This document shows, piece by piece, positions 39,298-47,257 of a DNA stretch of 64,000 nt. The stretch is from Chloroflexota bacterium (lineage in GTDB: Bacteria; Chloroflexota; Anaerolineae; B4-G1; SLSP01), in assembly GCA_019873645.1 (NCBI GenBank), contig JAIOAX010000001.1, positions 234,854 to 298,853 on the forward strand, given 5' to 3'. How positions within the stretch are numbered: the first letter of the stretch is position 1; the number at the start of each line of letters is the position of its first letter. Made by a program: the position numbers and the translations under genes. The notes beneath the pieces are model-generated. The model was not told the DNA's origin and did not search any database. It saw nothing but the letters and a program-made list of their open reading frames with translations.

Positions 39298-39300
39298 CGA

Positions 39301-39462
39301 AATGTGTGCATTTCAACTTCGGGGCGAATCTTGCTGTGGCCGGTCTCTGACCGCGCCACTGCGGGATCAGCCGCTGCGCAGGCGCGGTCTGGCGACCGGC
39401 CTGAGTAGCGCCCGGTCGCCGTATCCGATAAATCGCCCCGGTCCTGAAATGCACCCTACCGA
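39301..39462. repeat. Second modular palindromic element (cggtctNNagaccgg / ggccNgtctctgaccgcgcc modules)
   Basis: Modules shared, re-ordered, with the reverse complement of 57030-57160. Confidence 0.75.
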
Positions 39463-39472
39463 AATCGCAGCA

Positions 39473-39500
39473 TTGATTTGTTAGCATTTTGTAGTATAAT
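39473..39500 (+). promoter_or_regulatory. Candidate sigma70 promoter of the CaCA leader
   Basis: TTGATT - 16 nt - TATAAT. Confidence 0.55.
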
Positions 39501-39624
39501 TAGTATAAATTCGGTTTTGGACTCTTTGTGTAGACGAGTTCCCTTATGGATACATATTACAAGACCCATTCCGCGATCAAGGACGATCCTGAACACGTGC
39601 TGGGTAGCGTTTACCTGTGGAGGT

Positions 39625-39714
39625 CACGCTGCACGGTGACGTGATTCTTTTTGCCTGCCCAAAATGCGGTTTCTAACCGAGGGTGCAGCGTGAGTTGCAT
39701 CCTCGGTTTTTTTT
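39625..39714 (+). promoter_or_regulatory. Candidate transcription attenuator: antiterminator strand plus intrinsic terminator
   Basis: TCACGCTGCAC (39624-39634) is the exact complement of GTGCAGCGTGA (39683-39693), which overlaps the 5' arm and loop of terminator AACCGAGGGTGCA-GCGTGAGT-TGCATCCTCGGTT followed by T8. Confidence 0.6.
39675..39714 (+). terminator. Intrinsic terminator upstream of the CaCA antiporter
   Basis: 13-bp stem, 8-nt loop, TTTTTTTT. Confidence 0.92.
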
Positions 39715-39783
39715 GTTGTCATAAACATTCCAACGCGGCAATATTCCAACGTTCAAACAATTCTCATAAGGAGGTGTAAAAAT

Positions 39784-40818
39784 ATGTTCACAATGATTCA
39801 AGGGAACACCTGGATGCTGGCATTAAGTGGTCTTTTTATCATCGGGGTCCTGGTTGTCAGCTCCGATGTGGCCGTGAAGAAATTCACTGGCCTGTCTGCC
39901 TATTTCAAACTCTCGACAACTTTTATGGGGGCTACCGTGCTTTCACTGGCTACCAGCATCCCGGAAATTTCGGCTCATCTGACGGCTTCGGTCGGCATTC
40001 TGCGGCGCACATTGGATTATCAAATCAGTTCGGCTGTGGTGTTGGGGTCAAATATCGGCTCGGATGTTGTGCAACAGACTCTAATTATGAGCCTGGTTGT
40101 CTTTATCGCCGGCGTACTGCGCTTCAAACGCTACTTTCTTTGGAAGGTGATGGGGCCCATGATCGGAACGACCATTATGTGTCTCGTTCTGGGGTGGGAT
40201 CGCCACTATTCGCGCCTTGACGGCGCCATCCTGTTCGGTACGTTTATTGCCTATATTTACTACCTGTACCTGGATGAGCGCAAGCATTATGAACCGCACA
40301 AAAACGGTTTCTCCGAAACCGGCGAGCCACCCAAGGGAGTGCCTGTTACCCGATGGGAAGCCTTACGGGATAGCTTAATTGCGTTGGTAGCCATGGTTTT
40401 TACCATTGGCAGCGCCATGACCGCGTTGCAGATTGCCGAGGTCATTGTACAACGCACCGGTATCGGCGGTTCGTTGATCGGGGTGACGACGCTCGGTGTG
40501 GCCTCGGCGTTGCCAGAGCTGATCACCGCTGTCTCCGGCATTCGCAACGGCGATCATGGCATTCCCCTCGGTACGCTGGTGGGCAGCAACATCACCAATC
40601 CACTCGTAGCCATCGGCCTGGGTTCGCTCGTGTCTACCTACTGGGTGCCCGGCCCTCTGGTGCTGTGGGATTTGCCCTGGGAGACCATCACCGGGTTGAT
40701 TCTGTGGGCGATTATCTGGTTCAACAAAGGCAAGCTCGGAAGATGGGCCGGCTTCTATCTGATTGCGCTATATATCGTTTATGTGCTGTTGCGTTCGCTT
40801 TTCTTTGCCGTTGACTAA
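39784..40818 (+). CDS. Sodium:calcium antiporter (CaCA family)
   Basis: Two homologous halves: SLATSIPEISAHLTASVGILRRTLDYQISSAVVLGSNIGSDV and LGVASALPELITAVSGIRNGDHGIPLGTLVGSNITNPLVAIGLG. Confidence 0.9.
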   Translation: MFTMIQGNTWMLALSGLFIIGVLVVSSDVAVKKFTGLSAYFKLSTTFMGATVLSLATSIPEISAHLTASVGILRRTLDYQISSAVVLGSNIGSDVVQQTLIMSLVVFIAGVLRFKRYFLWKVMGPMIGTTIMCLVLGWDRHYSRLDGAILFGTFIAYIYYLYLDERKHYEPHKNGFSETGEPPKGVPVTRWEALRDSLIALVAMVFTIGSAMTALQIAEVIVQRTGIGGSLIGVTTLGVASALPELITAVSGIRNGDHGIPLGTLVGSNITNPLVAIGLGSLVSTYWVPGPLVLWDLPWETITGLILWAIIWFNKGKLGRWAGFYLIALYIVYVLLRSLFFAVD

Positions 40819-40932
40819 AAGTATCGTCTGAGTACGATTGACACAAATGGAGTCCGTAGTATATTGTTCAGGGTGAAGCAGTTTATTGCTAATATTTTTT
40901 GAAACACATTTCGATCCCTGGATGTTTTAACC

Positions 40933-42795
40933 ATGACGCAAACTTTTGAGCGCAAGGGGATGAGCCTGCGGCGTCTGCTGTTTGGCGATCCCCTTTCTAC
41001 ATCACAATTGATTCACGAGCGGCTAACGAAGGTCAAAGCGTTGGCCGTTTTTGCTTCTGATGCGCTTTCCTCGACGGCGTATGCCACCGAGGAAATGATG
41101 CTGATCCTCGTCCTGGCCGGCAGCGGCGCGGCACACCTGGCTTGGCCTCTGGCGCTGGCGATTGCCGGGCTGTTGGTGATTGTGGCCTCCTCATATCACC
41201 AGACCATCCACGCTTATCCGAACGGTGGCGGTTCGTACATCGTCAGCCACGATAACCTGGGGCAAGTGCCGGGATTGGTTGCGGCGGCCTCCTTGCTGAC
41301 CGATTATGTCTTGACGGTTTCGGTGAGCATCTCAGCGGGCGTCGCTGCGTTGACCTCGATGGCGCCGCCGCTTTATCCCTACCGGGTTGGAATCGCACTG
41401 GTTTTCATTCTCGTGATGATGATCCTCAACCTGCGTGGCGTCCGTGAGTCCGGCACGATTTTCTCGATTCCCACTTACATTTTCCTGATCATCATGTTTG
41501 GGCTGCTGGCGACCGGCATGGTTAAATGGATTGCTGCCGGGATGCCTGCCCCTTTGCCTCCGCAACGACACTACCCGGTTGCTCATACCTTGACGCTTTT
41601 CCTGATTCTGCGTGCTTTTTCGAGCGGTTGTGCCGCATTGACCGGCGTGGAAGCGATCAGCAACGGGGTGCCGGCTTTCAAACCACCGGAGTCCAAAAAT
41701 GCGGCGACGACGCTGACGGCAATGGCGGTTTTGCTCATCACCTTGTTCCTGGGGGTGACGTTTCTGGCGCATCAGTTTGGGGTGGTGCCTGACGAAGTCA
41801 CCCACGAGACGCTGGTCTCGCAACTTGGACGGGTTGTTTTCGGTAGCAACACGCTGCCCTATTATGCATTGCAGTTCGCCACGGCGCTGATCCTGGTGTT
41901 GGCCGCCAATACCAGCTTCGCCGACTTTCCGCGTCTCTCGGCCATTCTGGCGCGCGACCGCTACATGCCACATCAGTTTTCACACCTGGGCGACCGGCTG
42001 GCTTTCTCCAATGGCATCATCGTGTTGGCCCTGGCTTCTTCGTTGCTGATCGTGCTTTTTGGGGGAACCACAACCCGACTGATTCCGCTGTATGCGTTAG
42101 GGGTTTTCCTTTCGTTTACCCTTTCGCAATTGGGAATGGTGGCGCGCTGGCGCCGCGTCAAAGGCCCGCGCTGGCAACTTAAAGCGCTGGTCAACGGCGT
42201 GGGCGCCTGCGTGACCGGCATCGTCCTGATTATTTTTGCTCTGACCAAGTTCGTGGACGGCGCGTGGATCGTTATTGTCTGGATTCCCATCTTTATCTCG
42301 TTCTTTCTGGCCGTACACCGTCATTATGTCTCGGTGGCTAAGCAATTATCCCTGGAAACGTATGGTGATCCATCGCCTATACATCACAACCGTGTCATTG
42401 TGCCTATTGGCGACGTACATCGCGCGGTACTCGCCGCCTTGCATTATGCGCGGGCGTTATCTGACGATGTGACCGCCGTCTATGTAGAAACCGATCCCAC
42501 ACGCACGCCGCGTATTTTGCAGAAGTGGGAGAAATGGGGTAAGGGCATCCCCCTGGAAATCCTTCCCTCCCCTTATCGCTCTATCATTGCTCCATTGGTA
42601 GAGTATGTGGATCGGGTCAACGATCCAACCCGACGCGACCTGGTTGTAACTATCGTACTACCCCAATTCGTCACGGCCAGGCCCTGGCAACAACTTTTAC
42701 ACAACCAGACGGCCCTCCTGATCCAGATGGCCTTTCTTTTCCGTAAAGAAGTGATCGTTGTCAATGTACCGTTCCACTTGCACGATATAGCGTAA
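40933..42795 (+). CDS. APC family permease
   Basis: FASDALSSTAYATEEMMLIL; 12 TM segments; ALTGVEAISNGVPAFKPPESKNAATTL; C-terminal soluble domain. Confidence 0.9.
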   Translation: MTQTFERKGMSLRRLLFGDPLSTSQLIHERLTKVKALAVFASDALSSTAYATEEMMLILVLAGSGAAHLAWPLALAIAGLLVIVASSYHQTIHAYPNGGGSYIVSHDNLGQVPGLVAAASLLTDYVLTVSVSISAGVAALTSMAPPLYPYRVGIALVFILVMMILNLRGVRESGTIFSIPTYIFLIIMFGLLATGMVKWIAAGMPAPLPPQRHYPVAHTLTLFLILRAFSSGCAALTGVEAISNGVPAFKPPESKNAATTLTAMAVLLITLFLGVTFLAHQFGVVPDEVTHETLVSQLGRVVFGSNTLPYYALQFATALILVLAANTSFADFPRLSAILARDRYMPHQFSHLGDRLAFSNGIIVLALASSLLIVLFGGTTTRLIPLYALGVFLSFTLSQLGMVARWRRVKGPRWQLKALVNGVGACVTGIVLIIFALTKFVDGAWIVIVWIPIFISFFLAVHRHYVSVAKQLSLETYGDPSPIHHNRVIVPIGDVHRAVLAALHYARALSDDVTAVYVETDPTRTPRILQKWEKWGKGIPLEILPSPYRSIIAPLVEYVDRVNDPTRRDLVVTIVLPQFVTARPWQQLLHNQTALLIQMAFLFRKEVIVVNVPFHLHDIA

Positions 42796-42803
42796 ACATA
42801 CCC

Positions 42804-42831
42804 TTGTCTTTTCCTGAAAGCCGGGTAAAAT
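42804..42831 (+). promoter_or_regulatory. Candidate sigma70 promoter of the dksA/lspA/rluA operon
   Basis: TTGTCT - 16 nt - TAAAAT. Confidence 0.4.
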
Positions 42832-42860
42832 GCACCTACGTACCAGTATGGAGATCAGCG

Positions 42861-43208
42861 ATGCCGGCTAACTATAACGAGTTACATCAGGTACTTTTGG
42901 AGCAGCGACAACATCTGCTATCGCAGTTAAATACGATTGCGCACACCGTCCGCGAAGACGGCGTGGGCTACAGCAATCACATGGCCGATGTGGGCACAGA
43001 GGTCTTCGAGCAGGCCCGCGATGTCTCGCTGTCCCGCCAGTTAAAACGTTCGTTAGAAAGTGTGGAGCACGCGCTGCGCAAATTTGATGACGGCACCTAC
43101 GGCATTTGTGAGCTATGCGGCGCGATTATTGAACTGGCCCGTCTGGAAGCCTTGCCCTCGGCGCAGTATTGCATGGAGTGCCAGTCCCGCCGTGAAGGGA
43201 CGCGATGA
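42861..43208 (+). CDS. TraR/DksA family C4 zinc-finger protein
   Basis: ALRKFDDGTYGICELCGAIIELARLEALPSAQYCMECQ. Confidence 0.92.
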   Translation: MPANYNELHQVLLEQRQHLLSQLNTIAHTVREDGVGYSNHMADVGTEVFEQARDVSLSRQLKRSLESVEHALRKFDDGTYGICELCGAIIELARLEALPSAQYCMECQSRREGTR

Positions 43209-43714
43209 AGTCGGCGGTGCGCAGTCACCTCCTGTTTTACGGAGGTGGGGTGTTGGTTTTGCTCCTCGATCAACTATCCAAGCTGTGGATAGTGCAAAAT
43301 TTGCCTGCGTATACCCCCGTTGACCTCATCCCGCAGTTGACGCCGCTCTTCTCGTTCACGTTTGTCAAGAACACCGGCGTGGCTTTTGGGCTTTTCCCGA
43401 AGTTGGGCGGCGTGTTTACCGTGTTTTCAACGCTGGTGATCGCGGGGATTTTGCTCTCACGGCGCACCGTTGCCGGGATGGGCTTGTGGGTGAACGGCGC
43501 ATTGGGGCTGGTGACAGGCGGCGCGCTGGGCAACCTGCTGGATCGTCTCACGCGCGGCTATGTGGTGGATTTCCTGGATGTGAACTTCTGGCCTTTGCAC
43601 GAATGGCCGGTCTTCAACCTCGCCGATTCTGCCATTGTCGTGGGTGTAGCGATTCTGTTGCTGGATTCTTTCCTGTTCAGTCAAAAGACGGCGGTGCCGG
43701 ATGCCAGAGCGTGA
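43205..43714 (+). CDS. lspA: Signal peptidase II (lipoprotein signal peptidase)
   Basis: LLLDQLSKLWIV; FVKNTGVAFGLF; GALGNLLDRLTRGYVVDFLDVNFWPLHEWPVFNLADSAIVVG. Confidence 0.95.
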   Translation: MKSAVRSHLLFYGGGVLVLLLDQLSKLWIVQNLPAYTPVDLIPQLTPLFSFTFVKNTGVAFGLFPKLGGVFTVFSTLVIAGILLSRRTVAGMGLWVNGALGLVTGGALGNLLDRLTRGYVVDFLDVNFWPLHEWPVFNLADSAIVVGVAILLLDSFLFSQKTAVPDARA

Positions 43715-44633
43715 GACGGCGGTTGTAGAGTCCCCGGTGCGGCTGGATCAATTCCTGGTGCAACGTTGGCCGGATTTGGACCGACAGGGGGTACGGCGGC
43801 TGATTGCGTCGGGCGCGGTGTTGGTCAACGCGCAACCGGCTTTGAAGCCCGGTCTGCGCCTTATGGTCGGTGATGAGGTTGTCGCGGAAGTGCAGGAGGC
43901 GGAATCCCAGCCGACATCGTTGACTTTGCCGGTGTTGCCGTTGGCGGTGTTGTACGAGGATGAAGCCGTGCTGGTTGTGGACAAGCCGGCAAACGTTCCC
44001 CTGCACCCAACGCGCCAACATCCCCAGGGAACGTTGCTGCAGCAGTTGGTCGAACGCTATCCGCACATCATCCACATCGGCGGAGTAGAACGGGCCGGCG
44101 TGGTGATGCGGGTCGAACCGGAAATCTCCGGCGCCGTTCTGGTTGCCAAAGACGAGGCAACCTATGCAGCATTGCAGCGGCATGTCAAGCACAACCGTGT
44201 GGAATGTGTTTACTCGGTGCTGGTGGAAGGCCGGCTAACCGGCGAAGAGGTGATTGATCAGCCCATCGGCAACGTCAAACAGACCCGGCAACGTCTCACC
44301 GTCGCACGGGAAGGCCGTCCGGCGCAGACGTACTATCGGGGGCAGCGGTGCTACAAAGACCAGGGCCGCGAGTATTCTCTGTTGGAGGTGCGCCCGCGCA
44401 CCGGACGGCTGCACCAGATCCGCGTGCATTTGGCATGGTACGGTTTCCCCCTGGTCGGCGACCGCGTTTACGGTTCGCGCTATCAGCCGCTGCTGTCCGA
44501 GCGTATCTTTCAGCACGTGAGCGTGATCACTTTCCCGCACCCGCATACCGGCGCGTCGGTGCGGGTGGAATCGCCGTTGCCGCCGGAGCTGCGCGCTGTC
44601 TTGCGCTACCTCTCGCGGGCTAAGGGGCGATAG
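43701..44633 (+). CDS. RluA family pseudouridine synthase
   Basis: S4 domain; VLYEDEAVLVVDKPANVPLHPT; RTGRLHQIRVHLAWYGFPLVGDRVYG. The usual HRLD motif reads MRVEPEISG. Confidence 0.9.
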   Translation: MPERETAVVESPVRLDQFLVQRWPDLDRQGVRRLIASGAVLVNAQPALKPGLRLMVGDEVVAEVQEAESQPTSLTLPVLPLAVLYEDEAVLVVDKPANVPLHPTRQHPQGTLLQQLVERYPHIIHIGGVERAGVVMRVEPEISGAVLVAKDEATYAALQRHVKHNRVECVYSVLVEGRLTGEEVIDQPIGNVKQTRQRLTVAREGRPAQTYYRGQRCYKDQGREYSLLEVRPRTGRLHQIRVHLAWYGFPLVGDRVYGSRYQPLLSERIFQHVSVITFPHPHTGASVRVESPLPPELRAVLRYLSRAKGR

Positions 44634-44653
44634 GTCAAGATGCTTGTTTTTTG

Positions 44654-44727
44654 TCAGCGGATTTAGCAGATTGAGCAGATTTTGATTGGTTTACAGTACC
44701 TCATCCGCTAAATCTGCCGCTCAGATT
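44654..44727. repeat. Palindromic 9-mer repeat (agcagattN family), copy 2
   Basis: gtcagcggatttagcagattgagcagatttt ... tcatccgctaaatctgccgctcag. Confidence 0.8.
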
Positions 44728-44754
44728 TTGGACTAATTCTCGGAGGCGATCAAC

Positions 44755-45567
44755 ATGCGTGAGTTGAACATTGCTGTCGTACAGATGAAACCCGAGCTGG
44801 GGAAAATGGAAGCCAATGTCGGCAAAATGGCGGACTTCATCGCGCGGATTGCGACGGAGCAACCGGTGGGGCTTATCGTCTTCCCGGAGCTGGCTGTGAC
44901 AGGTTACGAGGGCGGACAACGTTTTGCGCAGATGGCGCAGCGCGTCCCCGGCGCGGTGACGAACATCCTCGGCCAGCATGCCACCGAATTCGGGGTATAT
45001 GTGCTTTTGGGGATGGCGGTCAAGGAGAAAGTGGAGACGGTGCTCTATAACAGCGTGGTGCTCATCGGCCCGGATGGCGAGGTGGCGGGCGAGTACCGCA
45101 AGGTGCACCTGCCGGCCGAAGAGCGGTTGGTTTTCCGCCCCGGCTATCGCATTATGCCCGTTGAAACCGAGGTGGGTGTGCTGGGCCTGATGTGTGGCTG
45201 GGACCTGGCCTTCCCCGAAGTAGCGCGTAGCCTGGTGCTGGATGGCGCCGAGGTGTTGTTGCTGCCGGCGGCCTGGCAGGCGAAGGACGCCGATATGTGG
45301 CGCACGCTGTTGGTGGCCCGCGCTTACGAGAACGACGTTTTTGTGGCGGCGGCCAACCGCATCGGCGAGGAACCGTCCTATGTTTTTGCCGGGCAGAGCG
45401 CGATTCTTGCGCCCTCCGGCGAGGTGCTGGCGGCCCTCGAAGAACCCGAAGAGGGCTACGTCGTCGTGCGGCTCGACCTGGATGAAATCCGCCGTCGCCG
45501 CGAAGAAACGCAGATTATGCTGGCGCGCCAGCCTGCGTCATACCGCTCGATTGTGAAAAAGTATTAG
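44755..45567 (+). CDS. Carbon-nitrogen hydrolase (nitrilase superfamily)
   Basis: LIVFPELAVTGYEGG (Glu), EYRKVHLPAEE (Lys), GLMCGWDLAFPEVAR (Cys). Confidence 0.94.
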   Translation: MRELNIAVVQMKPELGKMEANVGKMADFIARIATEQPVGLIVFPELAVTGYEGGQRFAQMAQRVPGAVTNILGQHATEFGVYVLLGMAVKEKVETVLYNSVVLIGPDGEVAGEYRKVHLPAEERLVFRPGYRIMPVETEVGVLGLMCGWDLAFPEVARSLVLDGAEVLLLPAAWQAKDADMWRTLLVARAYENDVFVAAANRIGEEPSYVFAGQSAILAPSGEVLAALEEPEEGYVVVRLDLDEIRRRREETQIMLARQPASYRSIVKKY

Positions 45568-45589
45568 GCCATTCTACGGTGAAATGAGC

Positions 45590-45617
45590 GGGGGCCGCGA
45601 TGATGCGGCCCCCTTTT
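45590..45617 (+). terminator. Intrinsic terminator after the nitrilase gene
   Basis: GGGGGCCGC-GATGAT-GCGGCCCCC-TTTT. Confidence 0.85.
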
Positions 45618-45650
45618 GGGTCAGCGGATTAAGCAGATCAAGCGGATTCC
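45618..45650. repeat. 9-mer repeat (agcagattN family), copy 3, single arm
   Basis: gtcagcggattaagcagatcaagcggatt. Confidence 0.75.
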
Positions 45651-45663
45651 CTGCTTGCCCCGA

Positions 45664-46863
45664 CTATTTGGCTGCCCGACTACCATTTTCCCCCTGTCTG
45701 CCGTCTACCGTCTTATCATAAATCCGATACGTGCGATAGTGCTTCCCCATAAAATTGGCTGCCGTCTGGCGCATGGGGAGATTGCTTTCCAGCACCCATG
45801 AAAACTCGGCGTGCGTGTAGCCACGTTTGAGCGCTACCCTGAGGTCCTCCATGGCCAGCACGGCGATGAGGCCACTTCCACGATGCGCTTCGAGCAGGCC
45901 GCCGGCGAACGCACGCAGCGTGGTCACGCACTTGCGCACTTTCCACCAGTACAACATCTTCACCATTGACCACCAATCCGGCACGCCAGGGCGCGGATAG
46001 GCGCGAATGAGCGCCTGATTGACATCCGGCAGGGGCAGGACGGCGCCGATGGCCTGTCCGTCTTTCTCGACGAAGAGCACCGTCGGCGGATCAATGATGG
46101 GCTTGAGCGCCATCACCTCGTGCTCCAGCTCGGCGTCGGTCAGCGGCACGAACCCCCAGTTCTTCGACCAGGCCTGGTTGTAGATTTCTTTGAAGATCCG
46201 GGCGTCGTGATCGAAATTGCGCATGTTGATGGGGCGGATCGTGATCCCCTCGAGCCGCTGGCGCACTTTTTCCGCCACGCGCAGCACTTTGGGATTGAAT
46301 CCCGTCCCATCCGGGCGAACCTGCGAAATATCGGTCAGGTAAGCGTAGAGATCATGGGCTTTCACGAAGCCCGCACGCTCGATGAATTCAGCGTAGTAAG
46401 GGGGATTGTAGGTGAGCAAGGCAACGGGCGGCCCGTTCCAGCCATCTACCAGCAAGCCACATTCTTCGTTGGTGGAGAAGTTCATCGGTCCGCGCAGCGT
46501 GTCCATCCCTTCGCCACGCACATAGTCCTCTGCAGTTGCCAGCAAAGCTCTGGCGGCCTCCTCATCGGGCAGCACCTCGAACAGCCCGAAGAAACCGACT
46601 TTATCACCCCAGTATTGATTATGATTGTAGTTGATGATGCCGGCAATAGTACCGACAATTTGCCCATCCCGTTGCGCCGTGAAATACCGCACCTTTGCAT
46701 GCTGGTGGAAAGGGTGCTTTTGCGGATCCAGAAATGCCACCCGCTCCGAGATCAGCGGGGGCACCCAGTAGGGATCGTTCTTGTAAACCTTCCACATAAA
46801 GTGAATGAACGCCTTGCGTTCGGCGGCCGTTTCGGCAGGTTGAATGACCAATTTGCCCGACAT
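45664..46863 (-). CDS. GNAT-fold acyltransferase-like protein
   Basis: FIHFMWKVYKNDPYWVPPLISERVAFLDPQKHPFHQHAKVRYFTAQRDGQIVGTIAGIINYNHNQYW; LRGPMNFSTNEECGLLVDGW. Confidence 0.75.
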   Translation of the reverse strand: MSGKLVIQPAETAAERKAFIHFMWKVYKNDPYWVPPLISERVAFLDPQKHPFHQHAKVRYFTAQRDGQIVGTIAGIINYNHNQYWGDKVGFFGLFEVLPDEEAARALLATAEDYVRGEGMDTLRGPMNFSTNEECGLLVDGWNGPPVALLTYNPPYYAEFIERAGFVKAHDLYAYLTDISQVRPDGTGFNPKVLRVAEKVRQRLEGITIRPINMRNFDHDARIFKEIYNQAWSKNWGFVPLTDAELEHEVMALKPIIDPPTVLFVEKDGQAIGAVLPLPDVNQALIRAYPRPGVPDWWSMVKMLYWWKVRKCVTTLRAFAGGLLEAHRGSGLIAVLAMEDLRVALKRGYTHAEFSWVLESNLPMRQTAANFMGKHYRTYRIYDKTVDGRQGENGSRAAK

Positions 46864-46888
46864 ATAAGTCCTCCTTAAAAAATAAATG

Positions 46889-46921
46889 GTGATTAGGGAT
46901 TGGGGATTAGGGATTGGGGAG
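46889..46921. repeat. Degenerate short-unit repeat (gattNggggattaggg)
   Basis: gtgattagggattggggattagggattgggga upstream of the 45664-46863 gene. Confidence 0.7.
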
Positions 46922-47058
46922 CCTGATTCTCTGATAAAATTTTGTACTCAGGCAGTTTGCCTTTCTGGTTGATGCTGAATCTCTGAAAAAAACAACTGCT
47001 ATTATAACCTGTCTTGGTCAGGGGTCAACGCCGACACTAATGCAAATCTTATCCAGGG

Positions 47059-47112
47059 CTAATCTGGTTCTAACTTTAGGCTAATCGTTTTCTAATCTCC
47101 CTTCTGTAATAT
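47059..47112 (+). promoter_or_regulatory. Four 11-bp-phased direct repeats (CTAAT/C) upstream of a TAATAT -10 box; candidate response-regulator site of clpB
   Basis: CTAATCTGGTT-CTAACTTTAGG-CTAATCGTTTT-CTAATCTCCCT at 47059/47070/47081/47092, TAATAT at 47107. Confidence 0.6.
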
Positions 47113-47164
47113 GAGTATGGTTGCAAAGTGTATTTGTGCTGCCTGCTATCAAAAGCTATTTTGG

Positions 47165-47246
47165 GTCAGCAGATTGAGCCGATTAAGCCGATTTTGGCAG
47201 GTACAGCACTCAATCTGCTCAATCTGCTTAATCTGCTGATTAGAGA
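47165..47246. repeat. Palindromic 9-mer repeat (agcagattN family), copy 4, in the clpB leader
   Basis: gtcagcagattgagccgattaagccgatttt ... actcaatctgctcaatctgcttaatctgctgat. Confidence 0.88.
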
Positions 47247-47257
47247 AGAGGTGAAAT

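Noticed and set aside
39473-39714. yybP-ykoY (Mn2+) riboswitch upstream of the CaCA antiporter
   Set aside because: I could not find the expected conserved loop sequences; kept only as a generic attenuator candidate
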